A stretch of DNA of 64,000 nt from Mesorhizobium sp. Its GTDB lineage: Bacteria; Pseudomonadota; Alphaproteobacteria; Rhizobiales; Rhizobiaceae. Location: NCBI GenBank assembly GCA_027492275.1, contig JAPUFC010000091.1:78356-142355 (forward strand). Direction: 5' to 3'. The position numbers and the translations under genes were made by a program. Shown here piece by piece: positions 37,857 to 50,456 of the stretch (position 1 is the first letter of the stretch; each line of letters opens with the position of its first letter). The notes beneath the pieces are model-generated. The model saw nothing but the letters and a program-made list of their open reading frames with translations. It had not been told where the DNA came from and made no database searches.

Positions 37857-39044
37857 ATGACAATCTCTCGCAACGCCGTGAGGGCGCTCGGCGGCTCCGC
37901 GCTCCTGCTCATCATGGCCTGGGGCGCCCACGCCCAGGACGCCACGGCCGTGGCGGACCGGCTCAAGGAAGCGCTCGCCGGACAGAGCATCGACATAAGC
38001 TGGACCGACATCAGCGGCGACGCGTCCGAGATGGTCCTGAAGGGCGTGTCGGTCAAGCCGGTCGGCGAAGCCGAACCGCTGCCCATCGGCGACATCACCC
38101 TGACCGGCGTCAGCGAGGAGGCCGGCGCCTACAAGATCGAGACGCTGACCACCCAGCCCTTTTCCAAGACGAAGGACGGCATCGCGCTGGATGTCAGCTC
38201 GCTGGTCGTCAACGGCATGAACATCCCCGCCCCCGGCAACACCGACGTGCTGGCCGGGCTGATGCTCTACGAGAGCCTCGAGCTCGCCAGCCTGACCGTG
38301 CAGGTCGCCGAAAAGACCGCCTTCGCCATGCAGGGCCTCGCTTTCGAGATGACCCCGCCGGAGGCCGGCAAGGCGATGGAATTCTCCGGCGCGGCGGAAA
38401 AATTCTCCGCCGACCTGTCGCTGGTCGAGGACCCGCAGTCCCGCGCGGTCATCGAGGCGCTCGGTTACCAGAACATCGAGGGCTACATGGAGCTGGCCGG
38501 CTCCTGGCAGCCGGCCGACGGCCGCCTCAGCCTGTCGCAATACGACATCGCCATCGACGACGCCGGCACGCTGGGCATGACGTTCGACTTCGGCGGCTAC
38601 ACGCTCGACTTCATCAAGTCGATGCAGGAGATGAGCAGGAAGATGGCCGAGCAGCCGGCCGGCGCCGACAATTCCGCGCAGGGCATGGCCATGCTCGGCC
38701 TGATGCAGCAGCTCTCGATCGGCGGCGCGTCGATCCGCTTCGACGACGATTCGCTCACCGGCAAGGTGCTGGATTTCTTCGGCAAGCAGCAGGGCATGTC
38801 CGGCAAGGACGTCGCCAACCAGGCCAAGGCGATCGTGCCCTTCCTGATGTCGCAGATGAACAATCCCGAGCTGACGCAGCAGGTCACCGCCGCCGTCTCC
38901 GCCTTCCTCGACTCGCCCGAGAACATCGAGATCGCGGCGGAGCCCGCCGCCGCCGTGCCCTTCGCCGTCATCATGGCCGGCGCCATGTCCAATCCCCTGG
39001 ACCTGCCCAAGACGCTGGGCGTCGCCGTGCGCGCCAACCAGTAA
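37857..39044 (+). CDS. Secreted protein of unknown function
   Basis: A 395-residue protein that I do not recognise. It has a signal peptide (MTISRNAVRALGGSALLLI, ending AHA-QDA at about residue 27) and no further membrane segment. The mature part alternates beta-rich stretches (DISWTDISGDASEMVLKGV, EPLPIGDITLTGV, YKIETLTTQPF) with a Met/Gln-rich middle (MSRKMAEQPAGADNSAQGMA). It has no cysteines in the mature part. The domain-repeat feel resembles periplasmic DUF945- or AsmA-like beta proteins, but I cannot support a family. Start: the ATG after CAGGGAAAG; a GTG 12 codons upstream is less likely. It is monocistronic and followed by a strong terminator. Confidence 0.8.
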   Translation: MTISRNAVRALGGSALLLIMAWGAHAQDATAVADRLKEALAGQSIDISWTDISGDASEMVLKGVSVKPVGEAEPLPIGDITLTGVSEEAGAYKIETLTTQPFSKTKDGIALDVSSLVVNGMNIPAPGNTDVLAGLMLYESLELASLTVQVAEKTAFAMQGLAFEMTPPEAGKAMEFSGAAEKFSADLSLVEDPQSRAVIEALGYQNIEGYMELAGSWQPADGRLSLSQYDIAIDDAGTLGMTFDFGGYTLDFIKSMQEMSRKMAEQPAGADNSAQGMAMLGLMQQLSIGGASIRFDDDSLTGKVLDFFGKQQGMSGKDVANQAKAIVPFLMSQMNNPELTQQVTAAVSAFLDSPENIEIAAEPAAAVPFAVIMAGAMSNPLDLPKTLGVAVRANQ

Positions 39045-39061
39045 GGCTCGCCGCATCACGA

Positions 39062-39091
39062 AAAAAGCCCGGCATCGCTGCCGGGCTTTTT
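39062..39091. terminator. Bidirectional rho-independent terminator
   Basis: A perfect 13-bp stem AAAAAGCCCGGCA / TGCCGGGCTTTTT with the loop TCGC, between the convergent secreted-protein gene and aspS. Confidence 0.92.
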
Positions 39092-39116
39092 GTTGTCCTG
39101 TCGTCTGCGGACGTCC

Positions 39117-40907
39117 CTATGCGTCCTTCTTCGCCGGCACGACGCGCAGCGCCAGTTCGCGCAGCTGCTGCGGCGTCGCCTCGGACGGCGCGCTCATCAG
39201 CAGGTCGTAGGCCTGCTGGTTCATCGGGAACATGGTGACCTCGCGCAGGTTCGTCGCGCCGACCAGCAGCATCACCACGCGGTCGACGCCGGCCGCCATG
39301 CCGCCATGCGGCGGCGCGCCGTACTGGAAGGCGCGATAGAGGCCGCCGAACCGTTCCTCGACCGTCTCGCGCGACAGGCCGACCATCTCGAAGGCCTTCA
39401 CCATCGTCTCCGGCAGATGGTTGCGGATGCCGCCCGACGCGATCTCGTAGCCGTTGCAGACCATGTCGTACTGGAACGCCTTGATGCCCAGCGGGTCCTG
39501 GCCGTTCAGCGCGTCGATGCCGCCCTGCGGCATCGAGAACGGGTTATGCGCGAAGTCGATCTTCTTCTCGTCTTCGTTCCATTCGAAGAACGGGAAATCG
39601 ACGATCCAGCACAGCTCGAACCGGTCGCGGTCGACCAGGTTCAGCTCCTCGCCGGCCCGCGTGCGCGCCGCGCCCGCGAACTTCACGAACTTCTCCGGCG
39701 CGCCCGCGACGAAGAAGCAGGCGTCGCCGTCGCCGAGCCCCATCTGCGCGGCGATCGCCGCCGTGCGTTCCTCGCCGATGTTCTTGGCGATCGGACCCGC
39801 GCCCTCCAGCCTCTCGCCTTCCTTGCGCCAGAAGATATAGCCAAGGCCCGGCTGGCCCTCGCCCTGCGCCCAGCCGTTCATGCGGTCGCAGAAGGCGCGG
39901 CTGCCGCCCGTGCGTGCGGGAATGGCCCACACCTCGGCCTTCGGGTCATTGGCGAGGATATTGGAGAACACCTTGAAGCCCGACCCGCGAAAATGCTCGG
40001 ACACGTCCTGCATCTCGATCGGATTGCGCAGGTCCGGCTTGTCGGAACCGTATTTGCGCATCGCCACGTCGAAGGGGATGCGCGGGAATGCCTGCGTCAC
40101 CGGCTTTCCGTCGGCGAAGGTCTCGAACACGCCGCGCAGCACCGGCTCCATCGTACCCAAAATGTCGTCCTGGGTGACGAAGCTCATCTCGACGTCGAGC
40201 TGGTAGAACTCGCCCGGCAGCCGGTCGGCGCGCGGGTCCTCGTCGCGGAAACAGGGCGCGATCTGGAAATAGCGGTCGAAGCCCGACACCATGATCAACT
40301 GCTTGTACTGCTGCGGTGCCTGCGGCAGCGCGAAGAAGGTGCCCGGATGGATGCGGGACGGCACCAGGAAGTCGCGCGCGCCCTCCGGCGACGAAGCCGT
40401 CAGGATCGGCGTCGAGAACTCGGCGAAGCCGGCATCGGCCATGCGCTTGCGCATCTCGGCGATGATCTTCGTGCGCTGCACGATGTTCCTGTGCAGCGTC
40501 TCGCGGCGCAGGTCGAGGAAGCGGTATTTGAGGCGGATGTCCTCCGGGTAATCCGGCTCGCCGAACACCGGCAGCGGCAGCTCCTTCGCCGCCGACAGCA
40601 CCTCGATCTCACGGGCGAAGACCTCGATCCCGCCGGTGGCGAGGTTCGGGTTAACCGCCTCGGCGATGCGCTCCTTGACATCGCCATCGACGCGGATCAC
40701 CCATTCGCCTCGCACGCCTTCGGCCGCCTTGAACGCCGGCGAATCCGGATCGGCGACGATCTGCGTCATGCCGTAATGGTCGCGCAAGTCGATGAACAGC
40801 AGCCCGCCGTGATCGCGCACGCGGTGCACCCAGCCCGACAGCCTCACGGTCGAGCCGACGTCCGACGACCGGAGCTGGGCGCAGGTGTGGCTTCTGTAGC
40901 GGTGCAT
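39117..40907 (-). CDS. aspS: Aspartyl-tRNA synthetase (bacterial type)
   Basis: A 596-residue class II synthetase. The anticodon-binding OB fold ([26 protein letters not shown]) opens the chain. Then come motif 1 ([15 protein letters not shown]), motif 2 ([20 protein letters not shown]), the bacterial GAD insertion in the middle ([17 protein letters not shown] region) and motif 3 ([14 protein letters not shown]). Start: the family N terminus MHRYRSHTC; an ATG two codons earlier is possible. It probably also charges tRNA-Asn if the cell uses the GatCAB route; this is an inference, as no asnS is in the window. Confidence 0.97.
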   Translation of the reverse strand: MHRYRSHTCAQLRSSDVGSTVRLSGWVHRVRDHGGLLFIDLRDHYGMTQIVADPDSPAFKAAEGVRGEWVIRVDGDVKERIAEAVNPNLATGGIEVFAREIEVLSAAKELPLPVFGEPDYPEDIRLKYRFLDLRRETLHRNIVQRTKIIAEMRKRMADAGFAEFSTPILTASSPEGARDFLVPSRIHPGTFFALPQAPQQYKQLIMVSGFDRYFQIAPCFRDEDPRADRLPGEFYQLDVEMSFVTQDDILGTMEPVLRGVFETFADGKPVTQAFPRIPFDVAMRKYGSDKPDLRNPIEMQDVSEHFRGSGFKVFSNILANDPKAEVWAIPARTGGSRAFCDRMNGWAQGEGQPGLGYIFWRKEGERLEGAGPIAKNIGEERTAAIAAQMGLGDGDACFFVAGAPEKFVKFAGAARTRAGEELNLVDRDRFELCWIVDFPFFEWNEDEKKIDFAHNPFSMPQGGIDALNGQDPLGIKAFQYDMVCNGYEIASGGIRNHLPETMVKAFEMVGLSRETVEERFGGLYRAFQYGAPPHGGMAAGVDRVVMLLVGATNLREVTMFPMNQQAYDLLMSAPSEATPQQLRELALRVVPAKKDA

Positions 40908-41063
40908 CGTCATGGCGGGATCCGGCGGTGGTGTGTCGGGGACGGCGCGGCCGCCCGAATTTCGGCGCGAAAAGCGCATGCGGACACCGCTTTGTCAAGG
41001 CAAACGGCCATGTGGCCCAACCAGCCCGCGCCTTGATGCTTCCCATCGGACACGGAATGTCCC

Positions 41064-42344
41064 ATGAAACAGTTTCGCCGCACCGAATCGAGCGCCATGT
41101 CCTCGCTCCGACCGCTCATCCCCCTGCTCATCGCCGCCGGCTTCCTGCTTGGCGGAAACGGCTTGCAATCCACGCTGATCGCCCTGCGCGGTGCCGCCGA
41201 GGGCTTTTCCCCGGCCACGATCGGCTTCATGGGCACGACCTATTTCACCGGCTTCCTGGTCGGCTGCTTCGCCATCACGCCCATCATGAAATCGGTCGGC
41301 CACATCAGGACGTTCGCCGCCCTGGCCGCCATCGCGGCCGTCGCCACCCTGCTGCTGGTGCTGTTCATCGAGCCGCTCGTCTGGTCGGCGGTGCGCTTCG
41401 TCACCGGCCTGTGCTTCGCCGGCCTGTTCACCGTCATCGAAAGCTGGCTGAACGCGGGCGTCTCCAACCGCGACCGCGGGCGCGTGCTGTCGGTCTACCG
41501 CATCATCGACATCGGCTCGGTGATCAGCGCGCAGTTCCTGATTCCCGCGGTCGGCGCCGGCGGCTTCGAGATCTTCGCGCTCATGACCATCATGATAACG
41601 CTGTCGCTGGTGCCGGTGTCGCTGGCCGACCGCTCCAACCCGGTTGCGCCCGACAAGGTGCGCCTCGACATTCGCCGCGTCTGGCGCATCTCGCCGCTCG
41701 GCGCCATCGGCTGCATGGTGGTGGGCACCACCAACGGCGCGTTCCGCTCGCTGGCTCCCGTCTACGCCGGGCAGATCGGCATGTCGCTGACGGACGTCGT
41801 CGTCTTCGTCAGCGCCGGCATCGCCGGCGGCGCGGTGATGCAGTATCCGCTGGGCTACCTCTCCGATCTCTGGGACCGGCGTCTAGTCATGCTCGTGTCC
41901 GTGGTCGGGGCGATGGTCTCCGCGCTGGCGCTCGCCCTGTTCGCCGGAACGGGCGCCGCGACGAATCTCGCGCTCGTGCTGGTGTTCGGCTCCTTCGCCA
42001 TGCCGCTTTATTCGCTGGCCGCCGCGCACGCCAACGACCGCGCCGGGCGCAGCGAGTTCGTGCAGGTCAGCGCGGTGCTGATGCTCTTCTATTCCGTCGG
42101 CGCGATCGTCGGCCCGCTTTCCGCATCCTTTTTCATGCAGACATGGGGGCCGGGTTTCCTCTTCGCCTTCATCGCCTGCACCTATGTCGTCCTGCTCGCC
42201 GCGATCCTGGTCCGCATGCGGGCAAAACCCGGCGTGCCGGCCGACCAGCGCGGCAGCTTCGTCGCGCTGCTGCGCACCTCGCCGCTGTTCGGCTGGCTCG
42301 TGCGCCGGGAGTCCCGCGCGGATCATGACAAGGATGGCGAGTAG
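41064..42344 (+). CDS. MFS transporter (YcaD-like)
   Basis: A 426-residue membrane protein with about twelve transmembrane segments. Recognisable are the early LLIAAGFLLGGNGLQSTLIAL, VIESWLNAGVSNRDRGRVLSVYRI between helices 4 and 5, and the repeat half beginning RISPLGAIGCMVVGTTNGAF. This pattern matches the YcaD-like MFS group (unknown substrate). A start 11 codons further in (MSSLRPL) is an alternative. Its stop is 40 bases before rnd on the same strand. Confidence 0.82.
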   Translation: MKQFRRTESSAMSSLRPLIPLLIAAGFLLGGNGLQSTLIALRGAAEGFSPATIGFMGTTYFTGFLVGCFAITPIMKSVGHIRTFAALAAIAAVATLLLVLFIEPLVWSAVRFVTGLCFAGLFTVIESWLNAGVSNRDRGRVLSVYRIIDIGSVISAQFLIPAVGAGGFEIFALMTIMITLSLVPVSLADRSNPVAPDKVRLDIRRVWRISPLGAIGCMVVGTTNGAFRSLAPVYAGQIGMSLTDVVVFVSAGIAGGAVMQYPLGYLSDLWDRRLVMLVSVVGAMVSALALALFAGTGAATNLALVLVFGSFAMPLYSLAAAHANDRAGRSEFVQVSAVLMLFYSVGAIVGPLSASFFMQTWGPGFLFAFIACTYVVLLAAILVRMRAKPGVPADQRGSFVALLRTSPLFGWLVRRESRADHDKDGE

Positions 42345-42384
42345 CCCCTTCATTTCCGGCAAGGCAGCGGCTAAGAACGGCTTC

Positions 42385-43542
42385 ATGCATCTCATCACCG
42401 ACCAGTCGGAACTCGACGAAATCGTCGCCAGCTTCCATCAAGCGCCTTTCGTCACCGTCGACACGGAATTCATCCGCGAGACGACCTTCTGGCCGGAGCT
42501 CTGCCTCATCCAGATGGCCGCGCCCGGCCTGACCGCGCTGGTCGATCCGCTGGCGCCGGGGCTGGACCTGAAGCCGTTCTTCGGCCTCATGGCCGACGAG
42601 ACGGTGGTCAAGGTCTTCCACGCCGCCCGCCAGGACATCGAGATCATCTTCCATCTCGGCGACCTCATCCCGCATCCGGTCTTCGACACGCAGGTGGCGG
42701 CCATGGTGTGCGGCTTCGGCGAGAGCGTCTCCTACGACCAGCTCGTCAGCCGCATCACCGGCGCGCACATCGACAAGTCGTCGCGCTTTACCGACTGGCG
42801 GCACCGGCCGCTGTCCGACAAGCAGCTCACCTATGCGCTTGCCGACGTCACCCATCTGGTCGAGGTCTACCGCCATCTCCAGGCCGAGCTGGAGCGCGAG
42901 AACCGCGCCCACTGGCTGAACGAGGAGATGAAGGTCCTGACGGCGCGCGAGACCTACGATCCGCAGCCGGAGGACGCCTGGAAGCGGCTGAAGATGCGGC
43001 TGCGCAAGCCGCTGGAGCTCGCCGTGGTGCAGGGCGTGGCGGCCTGGCGCGAGCGCGAGGCGCGCGAGCGCAACGTGCCGCGCGGCCGCGTCATCAAGGA
43101 CGACGCGATCTTCGAGATCGCGCAGCAGCAGCCGCGCGACGCCGCCGCCCTGGCAAGGCTGCGCACGACGCCCAAGGGCTGGGAGCGCTCCTCGACGGCG
43201 GCCGGGTTGCTCGCCGTCGTCAACGCCGTGCTGTCCCTGCCGAAGGACGAGCTGCCGAGAATGCCGAAGGCGCCCCCGCAGGCGGAGGGTTCGAACGCGG
43301 CGACGGAACTGTTGCGCGTCCTGCTGCGCCTGATCGCCGAAAAGGAAGGGGTCGCCGCCAAGGTGCTCGCCTCCGGCGACGACCTCGACCGGCTGGCCTC
43401 GGAGGGCGAGAAGGCGGACGTTCCCGCCCTGCACGGCTGGCGGCGCGAGGTGTTCGGCGACAAGGCGCTACGGCTGGTGCGCGGCGAGACCGCGATCCGC
43501 TTCGACCGCAGGCGGCTGACCGTCTTCGAGGTCGGCGACTGA
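42385..43542 (+). CDS. rnd: Ribonuclease D
   Basis: A 385-residue 3'-5' exoribonuclease for tRNA and stable RNA trimming. The DEDDy residues are visible: Asp and Glu in VTVDTEFIRE, Asp in FHAARQDIEI and Tyr/Asp in TYALADVTHL. An HRDC domain follows (about 210-290, with KRLKMRLRKPLELAVVQGVAAWRE). The start MHLITDQSE matches family members; upstream in-frame ATG codons exist at 42326 and after it but lack family support. The ribosome binding site is weak. Confidence 0.93.
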   Translation: MHLITDQSELDEIVASFHQAPFVTVDTEFIRETTFWPELCLIQMAAPGLTALVDPLAPGLDLKPFFGLMADETVVKVFHAARQDIEIIFHLGDLIPHPVFDTQVAAMVCGFGESVSYDQLVSRITGAHIDKSSRFTDWRHRPLSDKQLTYALADVTHLVEVYRHLQAELERENRAHWLNEEMKVLTARETYDPQPEDAWKRLKMRLRKPLELAVVQGVAAWREREARERNVPRGRVIKDDAIFEIAQQQPRDAAALARLRTTPKGWERSSTAAGLLAVVNAVLSLPKDELPRMPKAPPQAEGSNAATELLRVLLRLIAEKEGVAAKVLASGDDLDRLASEGEKADVPALHGWRREVFGDKALRLVRGETAIRFDRRRLTVFEVGD

Positions 43543-43548
43543 GAAACG

Positions 43549-43572
43549 CCCGCGGCAACCGGTTGCCGCGGG
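43549..43572. repeat. Perfect 24-base palindrome after rnd
   Basis: CCCGCGGCAACC / GGTTGCCGCGGG with no spacer, six bases after the rnd stop codon. As RNA it would form a hairpin with a small loop. It lies between convergent rnd and alaS and lacks a U-run, so it may be a terminator of the factor-dependent kind. Confidence 0.7.
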
Positions 43573-43647
43573 AGGACATGCGCAAGACCTGCGGCGAAAC
43601 GCGGGACGCGCGCCCGAACGATCGCGCCACGCGCAGCCGAAGGCGGA

Positions 43648-46314
<2,667 letters not shown>

Positions 46315-46370
46315 GACCATGCCTTCCTGAAAATGCCCTCGCCGGCCTGACGGTCGCGGACGGAACACGG

Positions 46371-46399
46371 CTTTTAGCCGCCAGGAAATTTCCTGTCCA
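46371..46399 (-). promoter_or_regulatory. Predicted alaS promoter
   Basis: Minus strand TGGACA (five of six to consensus), 17-base spacer, TAAAAG. It lies about 57 bases before the alaS start. It overlaps the palindrome CAGGAAATTTCCTG (46382-46395), and the -10 box lies inside the small hairpin CGGCT-AAA-AGCCG. AlaRS autoregulation at a promoter palindrome is known in E. coli; whether it applies here is inference. Confidence 0.6.
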
Positions 46400-46459
46400 G
46401 AAACAAGGGGTAATCCGCCCCACTACAGCCGCTCGGACAGAAGGAAGCGTAAGAGCGAA

Positions 46460-46484
46460 CGCCGCCGGCACAAGGCCGGCGGCG
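46460..46484 (-). terminator. Terminator hairpin after recA
   Basis: A perfect 10-bp GC-rich stem CGCCGCCGGC / GCCGGCGGCG with a five-base loop, about 40 bases past the recA stop, followed on the minus strand by TTCGCTCTT. The U-run is poor. Confidence 0.7.
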
Positions 46485-46522
46485 TCGAAAGCCTTCAGGA
46501 TCGCGACGAAGGGATCCGGACG

Positions 46523-47608
<1,086 letters not shown>

Positions 47609-47664
47609 GATACATCACCCCTTGATCGTCAATATGGCTTGTCCGGCGCGCCGGCTTGATTCAA

Positions 47665-47693
47665 TTCGTACCTTTTTTGTTCTCTTTTTGCAA
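47665..47693 (-). promoter_or_regulatory. recA promoter with SOS (LexA) operator
   Basis: Minus strand TTGCAA, 17-base spacer, TACGAA. Inside the spacer and the -10 box, at 47668-47682, lies GTAC-N7-GTTC on the plus strand, one base off the alphaproteobacterial LexA box GTTC-N7-GTTC. LexA bound here would block RNA polymerase. Confidence 0.72.
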
Positions 47694-47734
47694 GAGGGGA
47701 TCACCCATTGATTTCATTCGATAATCCATCCAAT

Positions 47735-47749
47735 GTTCTTCTGATGTTC
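47735..47749. promoter_or_regulatory. Second, perfect SOS box in the recA-psuK intergenic region
   Basis: GTTC-TTCTGAT-GTTC matches the GTTC-N7-GTTC consensus exactly. It is 127 bases upstream of the recA start and 90 bases upstream of psuK, about 67 bases from the first box. A GATAAT (-10-like) sequence on the plus strand lies ten bases before it, so it could act on the psuK promoter as well as on recA. Confidence 0.65.
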
Positions 47750-47838
47750 CTAGGTTTCAGCTCATTGCCCCATGAGGTGCCGGCAGCACGGCGAAAGCCC
47801 GTGTTGCGCGCAGGGCCCGCGCTTCGTAGGCTTCGCGC

Positions 47839-48801
47839 ATGACAGAGGCCGGGCGGGACAGAATCATCGCGGTGGGCGGCGCGCATATCGACCGGCGCGG
47901 CCGCGTCGACGTGCGTTTCGTGCCCGGCGCATCCAATCCCGGACGCATGCGCGAGGAGGTCGGCGGCGGCGCGCTCAACGCCGCGCGCATGGCCGCCGCG
48001 CTCGGCGCGTCGGTATCGCTGATCTCGGTGCGCGGCGGCGACGCCGCCGGCGAGGCGGTCGGCGCGGCGGTGCGGAGGGCGGGCATCCTCGACCTGTCGG
48101 CGGTGTTCCTCGACCGCGCCACGCCGAGCTACACGGCGATCCTCGACAGCGGCGGCGACGTGGTCGCCGCGCTGGCCGACATGGAACTCTACGACATCGC
48201 CTTCCCCAGGCAGATGCGCCGCTCCCGCCTGCGCGAGGCGATCGCCGCCGCCGACGCCGTGCTGTGCGACGCGAACCTTCCCGCCGCCGCGCTGGAGACG
48301 CTGTGCGCCGCCGCCGGCGAAAAGCCCGTCTTCGCCATCGCCATCTCGCCGGCCAAGGCGGTGCGGCTCGCGGGCGTGCTGGGCTCGCTCTCGGCGCTGT
48401 TCATGAACGCGCGCGAGGCGGCCGCGCTGGCTGGCGGAACGGAGGCCGGCCCCTTGCGGAATATCGCCGCGCTTCAGGCACTTGGATTGAAACGCGGATT
48501 CATCACGCGAGGCGCGGGCGCGGCGCTCGCCTTCGAGGGCGACGCCGTGCTGGAGCTGGCGCCGCCGGCCGCCGACGTCATTCCCGACGTCACCGGCGCG
48601 GGCGACGCGTTCGCCGCCGGCGCGATGATGGCGCTGCTGGCCGGGCGACCGACGGGCGAGGCCCTGCGGCAGGGCGTGGCCGCGGCGGCGCTCAAGCTGC
48701 GCGACGCGTCCGCCGCGCCCTCGATCTCGCGCACCGCTCTGGACAAGGCGCTGCGCGCTCTGCCCACACCGACGAAACCGCAAGCGGAGTCCTGCGAATG
48801 A
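47839..48801 (+). CDS. psuK: PfkB family carbohydrate kinase, probable pseudouridine kinase
   Basis: A 320-residue ribokinase-like enzyme. The first PfkB signature is EEVGGGALNAARMAAALGASV and the second is DVTGAGDAFAAGAM, with the catalytic Asp in GAGD. It probably phosphorylates pseudouridine to pseudouridine 5'-phosphate because its stop overlaps the start of psuG (ATGA), the next enzyme of that pathway. The kinase assignment is by family; the substrate comes from context. The start is the ATG of MTEAGRD. Confidence 0.88.
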   Translation: MTEAGRDRIIAVGGAHIDRRGRVDVRFVPGASNPGRMREEVGGGALNAARMAAALGASVSLISVRGGDAAGEAVGAAVRRAGILDLSAVFLDRATPSYTAILDSGGDVVAALADMELYDIAFPRQMRRSRLREAIAAADAVLCDANLPAAALETLCAAAGEKPVFAIAISPAKAVRLAGVLGSLSALFMNAREAAALAGGTEAGPLRNIAALQALGLKRGFITRGAGAALAFEGDAVLELAPPAADVIPDVTGAGDAFAAGAMMALLAGRPTGEALRQGVAAAALKLRDASAAPSISRTALDKALRALPTPTKPQAESCE

Positions 48802-49715
48802 GACCGGAAAGCGCGCGCGCCCATGTCGACATCCATCCCGAGGTCGCCGCCGCGCTCGGCCGGAGGCGACCTGTGGTGGCGCTGGAAAGCACCATCATCA
48901 CGCATGGCATGCCCTACCCGCAGAACAGCGAGATGGCCGCGCGGGTGGAGGCGATCATCGCGGCCGAAGGCGCCGTGCCCGCCACCATCGCCGTCGTCTC
49001 GGGCCGCATCAAGGTCGGCCTGTCGGACGGCGAACGCGAATCGCTCGCCATGGCCGACGGCGTCATGAAATTGTCGCGCGCCGACCTCGCCTATGCGGTG
49101 GCAGAGGGCCGCACCGGCGGCACCACGGTCGCGGCGACCATGATCGTAGCGGCCATGACCGGCATCGAGGTCTTCGCCACGGGCGGCATCGGCGGCGTGC
49201 ATCACGGCGCCGAGCAGAGCTTCGACATCTCCGCCGACCTCGACGAGCTTGCGCGCACGCCGGTCGTCGTGGTGTCGGCGGGGCCCAAGGCGATCCTCGA
49301 CATCGAGAAGACGCTGGAGGTGCTGGAGACGCGCGGCGTGCCGGTGGTGGCGCACGGATCGGACGTCATGCCCGCCTTCTGGTCGCGCGGCTCGCGCTAT
49401 CCCGCGCCGCTCAGGCTGGAGGGCGCGGGCGACATCGCCCGTCTGTTCCGCACCCGCCGCGCGCTCGGGCTGGAGGGCGGCATGCTGGTCGCCAATCCGG
49501 TGCCGGAGGACGACGAGATTCCGGCGGACGAGATGGCCGCCTATATCGAGGCGGCGCACCGCGCCGCGCGCGATCGCAACATCACCGGCAAGGCGGTGAC
49601 GCCCTTCCTGCTGGCGACGATCCTGGCGCTGACGGACGGCCGCAGCCTGAAAACCAATATCGCGCTGGTGGAGAACAATGCGCGGCTGGCAGCCCGGATC
49701 GCGAAGGCTTTGTAA
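48798..49715 (+). CDS. psuG: Pseudouridine-5'-phosphate glycosidase
   Basis: A 305-residue C-glycosidase that splits pseudouridine 5'-phosphate into uracil and ribose 5-phosphate. Characteristic blocks: PVVALESTIITHGMPYPQN, the Lys in GRIKVGLSD, EGRTGGTTVAATM, VFATGGIGGVHHGAEQSFDIS, VVVSAGPKAILD and GKAVTPFLLATI. With psuK it forms a salvage route for modified nucleosides from RNA turnover. It ends directly against the convergent tfoX-like gene (no base between them). Confidence 0.94.
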   Translation: MRPESARAHVDIHPEVAAALGRRRPVVALESTIITHGMPYPQNSEMAARVEAIIAAEGAVPATIAVVSGRIKVGLSDGERESLAMADGVMKLSRADLAYAVAEGRTGGTTVAATMIVAAMTGIEVFATGGIGGVHHGAEQSFDISADLDELARTPVVVVSAGPKAILDIEKTLEVLETRGVPVVAHGSDVMPAFWSRGSRYPAPLRLEGAGDIARLFRTRRALGLEGGMLVANPVPEDDEIPADEMAAYIEAAHRAARDRNITGKAVTPFLLATILALTDGRSLKTNIALVENNARLAARIAKAL

Positions 49716-50039
49716 CTACTTTTGCGAACGCAGCGCCGCCTCGTAGGCCTTGCGCGTCCATGAGGAAAGCTCGTCGGGATCGTCCAACGCGCTGTCCGGG
49801 ATCGACCAGTAGGGCATGGTCGCGGCCTTGCCGGACCTGGTCTCGTAGGCCCACTGCGTCGCTCCGGCGGCGGCGAAGTCCGGCGCGCTCGTCGCATCCG
49901 CCTTCAGCAGCAACTCGCCGGTGCTAAGCAGCACGCCGACGATCAGGCCCTGGTGGTAGATGCCCTTGCCGCCGAACATTTTTCGGATCGAGACCGGCCC
50001 CAGGCCCGAAAACATGTCGCGGATGTGGTCGTCGTCCAC
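49716..50039 (-). CDS. TfoX N-terminal domain protein
   Basis: A 107-residue protein. The TfoX-N core reads IRDMFSGLGPVSIRKMFGGKGIYHQGLIVG, then LLKADATSAPDFAAAG and MPYWSIPDSALDDPDEL. The family includes the competence regulator TfoX/Sxy, but stand-alone N-terminal domains of this size have no established function. The GTG start (VDDDHIRDM) is inferred from domain position. It follows sufA by 14 bases on the same strand. Confidence 0.82.
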   Translation of the reverse strand: MDDDHIRDMFSGLGPVSIRKMFGGKGIYHQGLIVGVLLSTGELLLKADATSAPDFAAAGATQWAYETRSGKAATMPYWSIPDSALDDPDELSSWTRKAYEAALRSQK

Positions 50040-50053
50040 CAGACGGCGTCCCG

Positions 50054-50437
50054 TCAGGCCGCCTGCCCGCGCGCCTGGGCCAGCGCCTTGAGATCGGCCG
50101 GCTTGAGCTCCACCGATTCGCCGCAGCCGCAGGCCGAGCTTTCGTTGGGGTTGCGGAAGGTGAAGCCGGTCCTGAGCGTCGTCGTCTCGAAATCCATCTG
50201 TGTGCCGAGCAGGAACAGCGCCGCCTCGGGCGCGACCCACACATGCGCGCCGTCGCGCTCGACATGATCGTCGCCGCCCTTCGGCTCGGTCACCAGGTCG
50301 ACCGTATACTCCATGCCGGCGCAGCCGCCCTTCTTGATGCCCAGACGGATGCCTTTCGCGCCGTCGCGATTCTCCACGATCTCGCGCACGCGCGCCGCGG
50401 CGGCGTCGGTGAGGCTGACGACTTGGAAACGACCCAT
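50054..50437 (-). CDS. sufA: A-type iron-sulfur cluster carrier (SufA/IscA/HesB family)
   Basis: A 127-residue Fe-S carrier. The three conserved cysteines are in KGGCAGMEY and SSACGCGESVE. It accepts clusters from SufBCD and passes them to target proteins. It is separated from the rest of the suf operon by a DUF1236 gene on the opposite strand, so it probably has its own promoter in the 177-base gap upstream. Its leader carries a hairpin with the same loop as that of sufB. The start is MGRFQVVSLTD. Confidence 0.93.
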   Translation of the reverse strand: MGRFQVVSLTDAAAARVREIVENRDGAKGIRLGIKKGGCAGMEYTVDLVTEPKGGDDHVERDGAHVWVAPEAALFLLGTQMDFETTTLRTGFTFRNPNESSACGCGESVELKPADLKALAQARGQAA

Positions 50438-50456
50438 CGAAAAATCTCCATGCCGC

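Noticed and set aside
35909..39238. A plus-strand open frame of 1109 codons, the longest in the area.
   Set aside because: Most of it is antisense to parC and its remaining part is out of frame with the secreted-protein gene. Its translation is low-complexity Arg/Ala/Gly, typical of shadows in GC-rich DNA.
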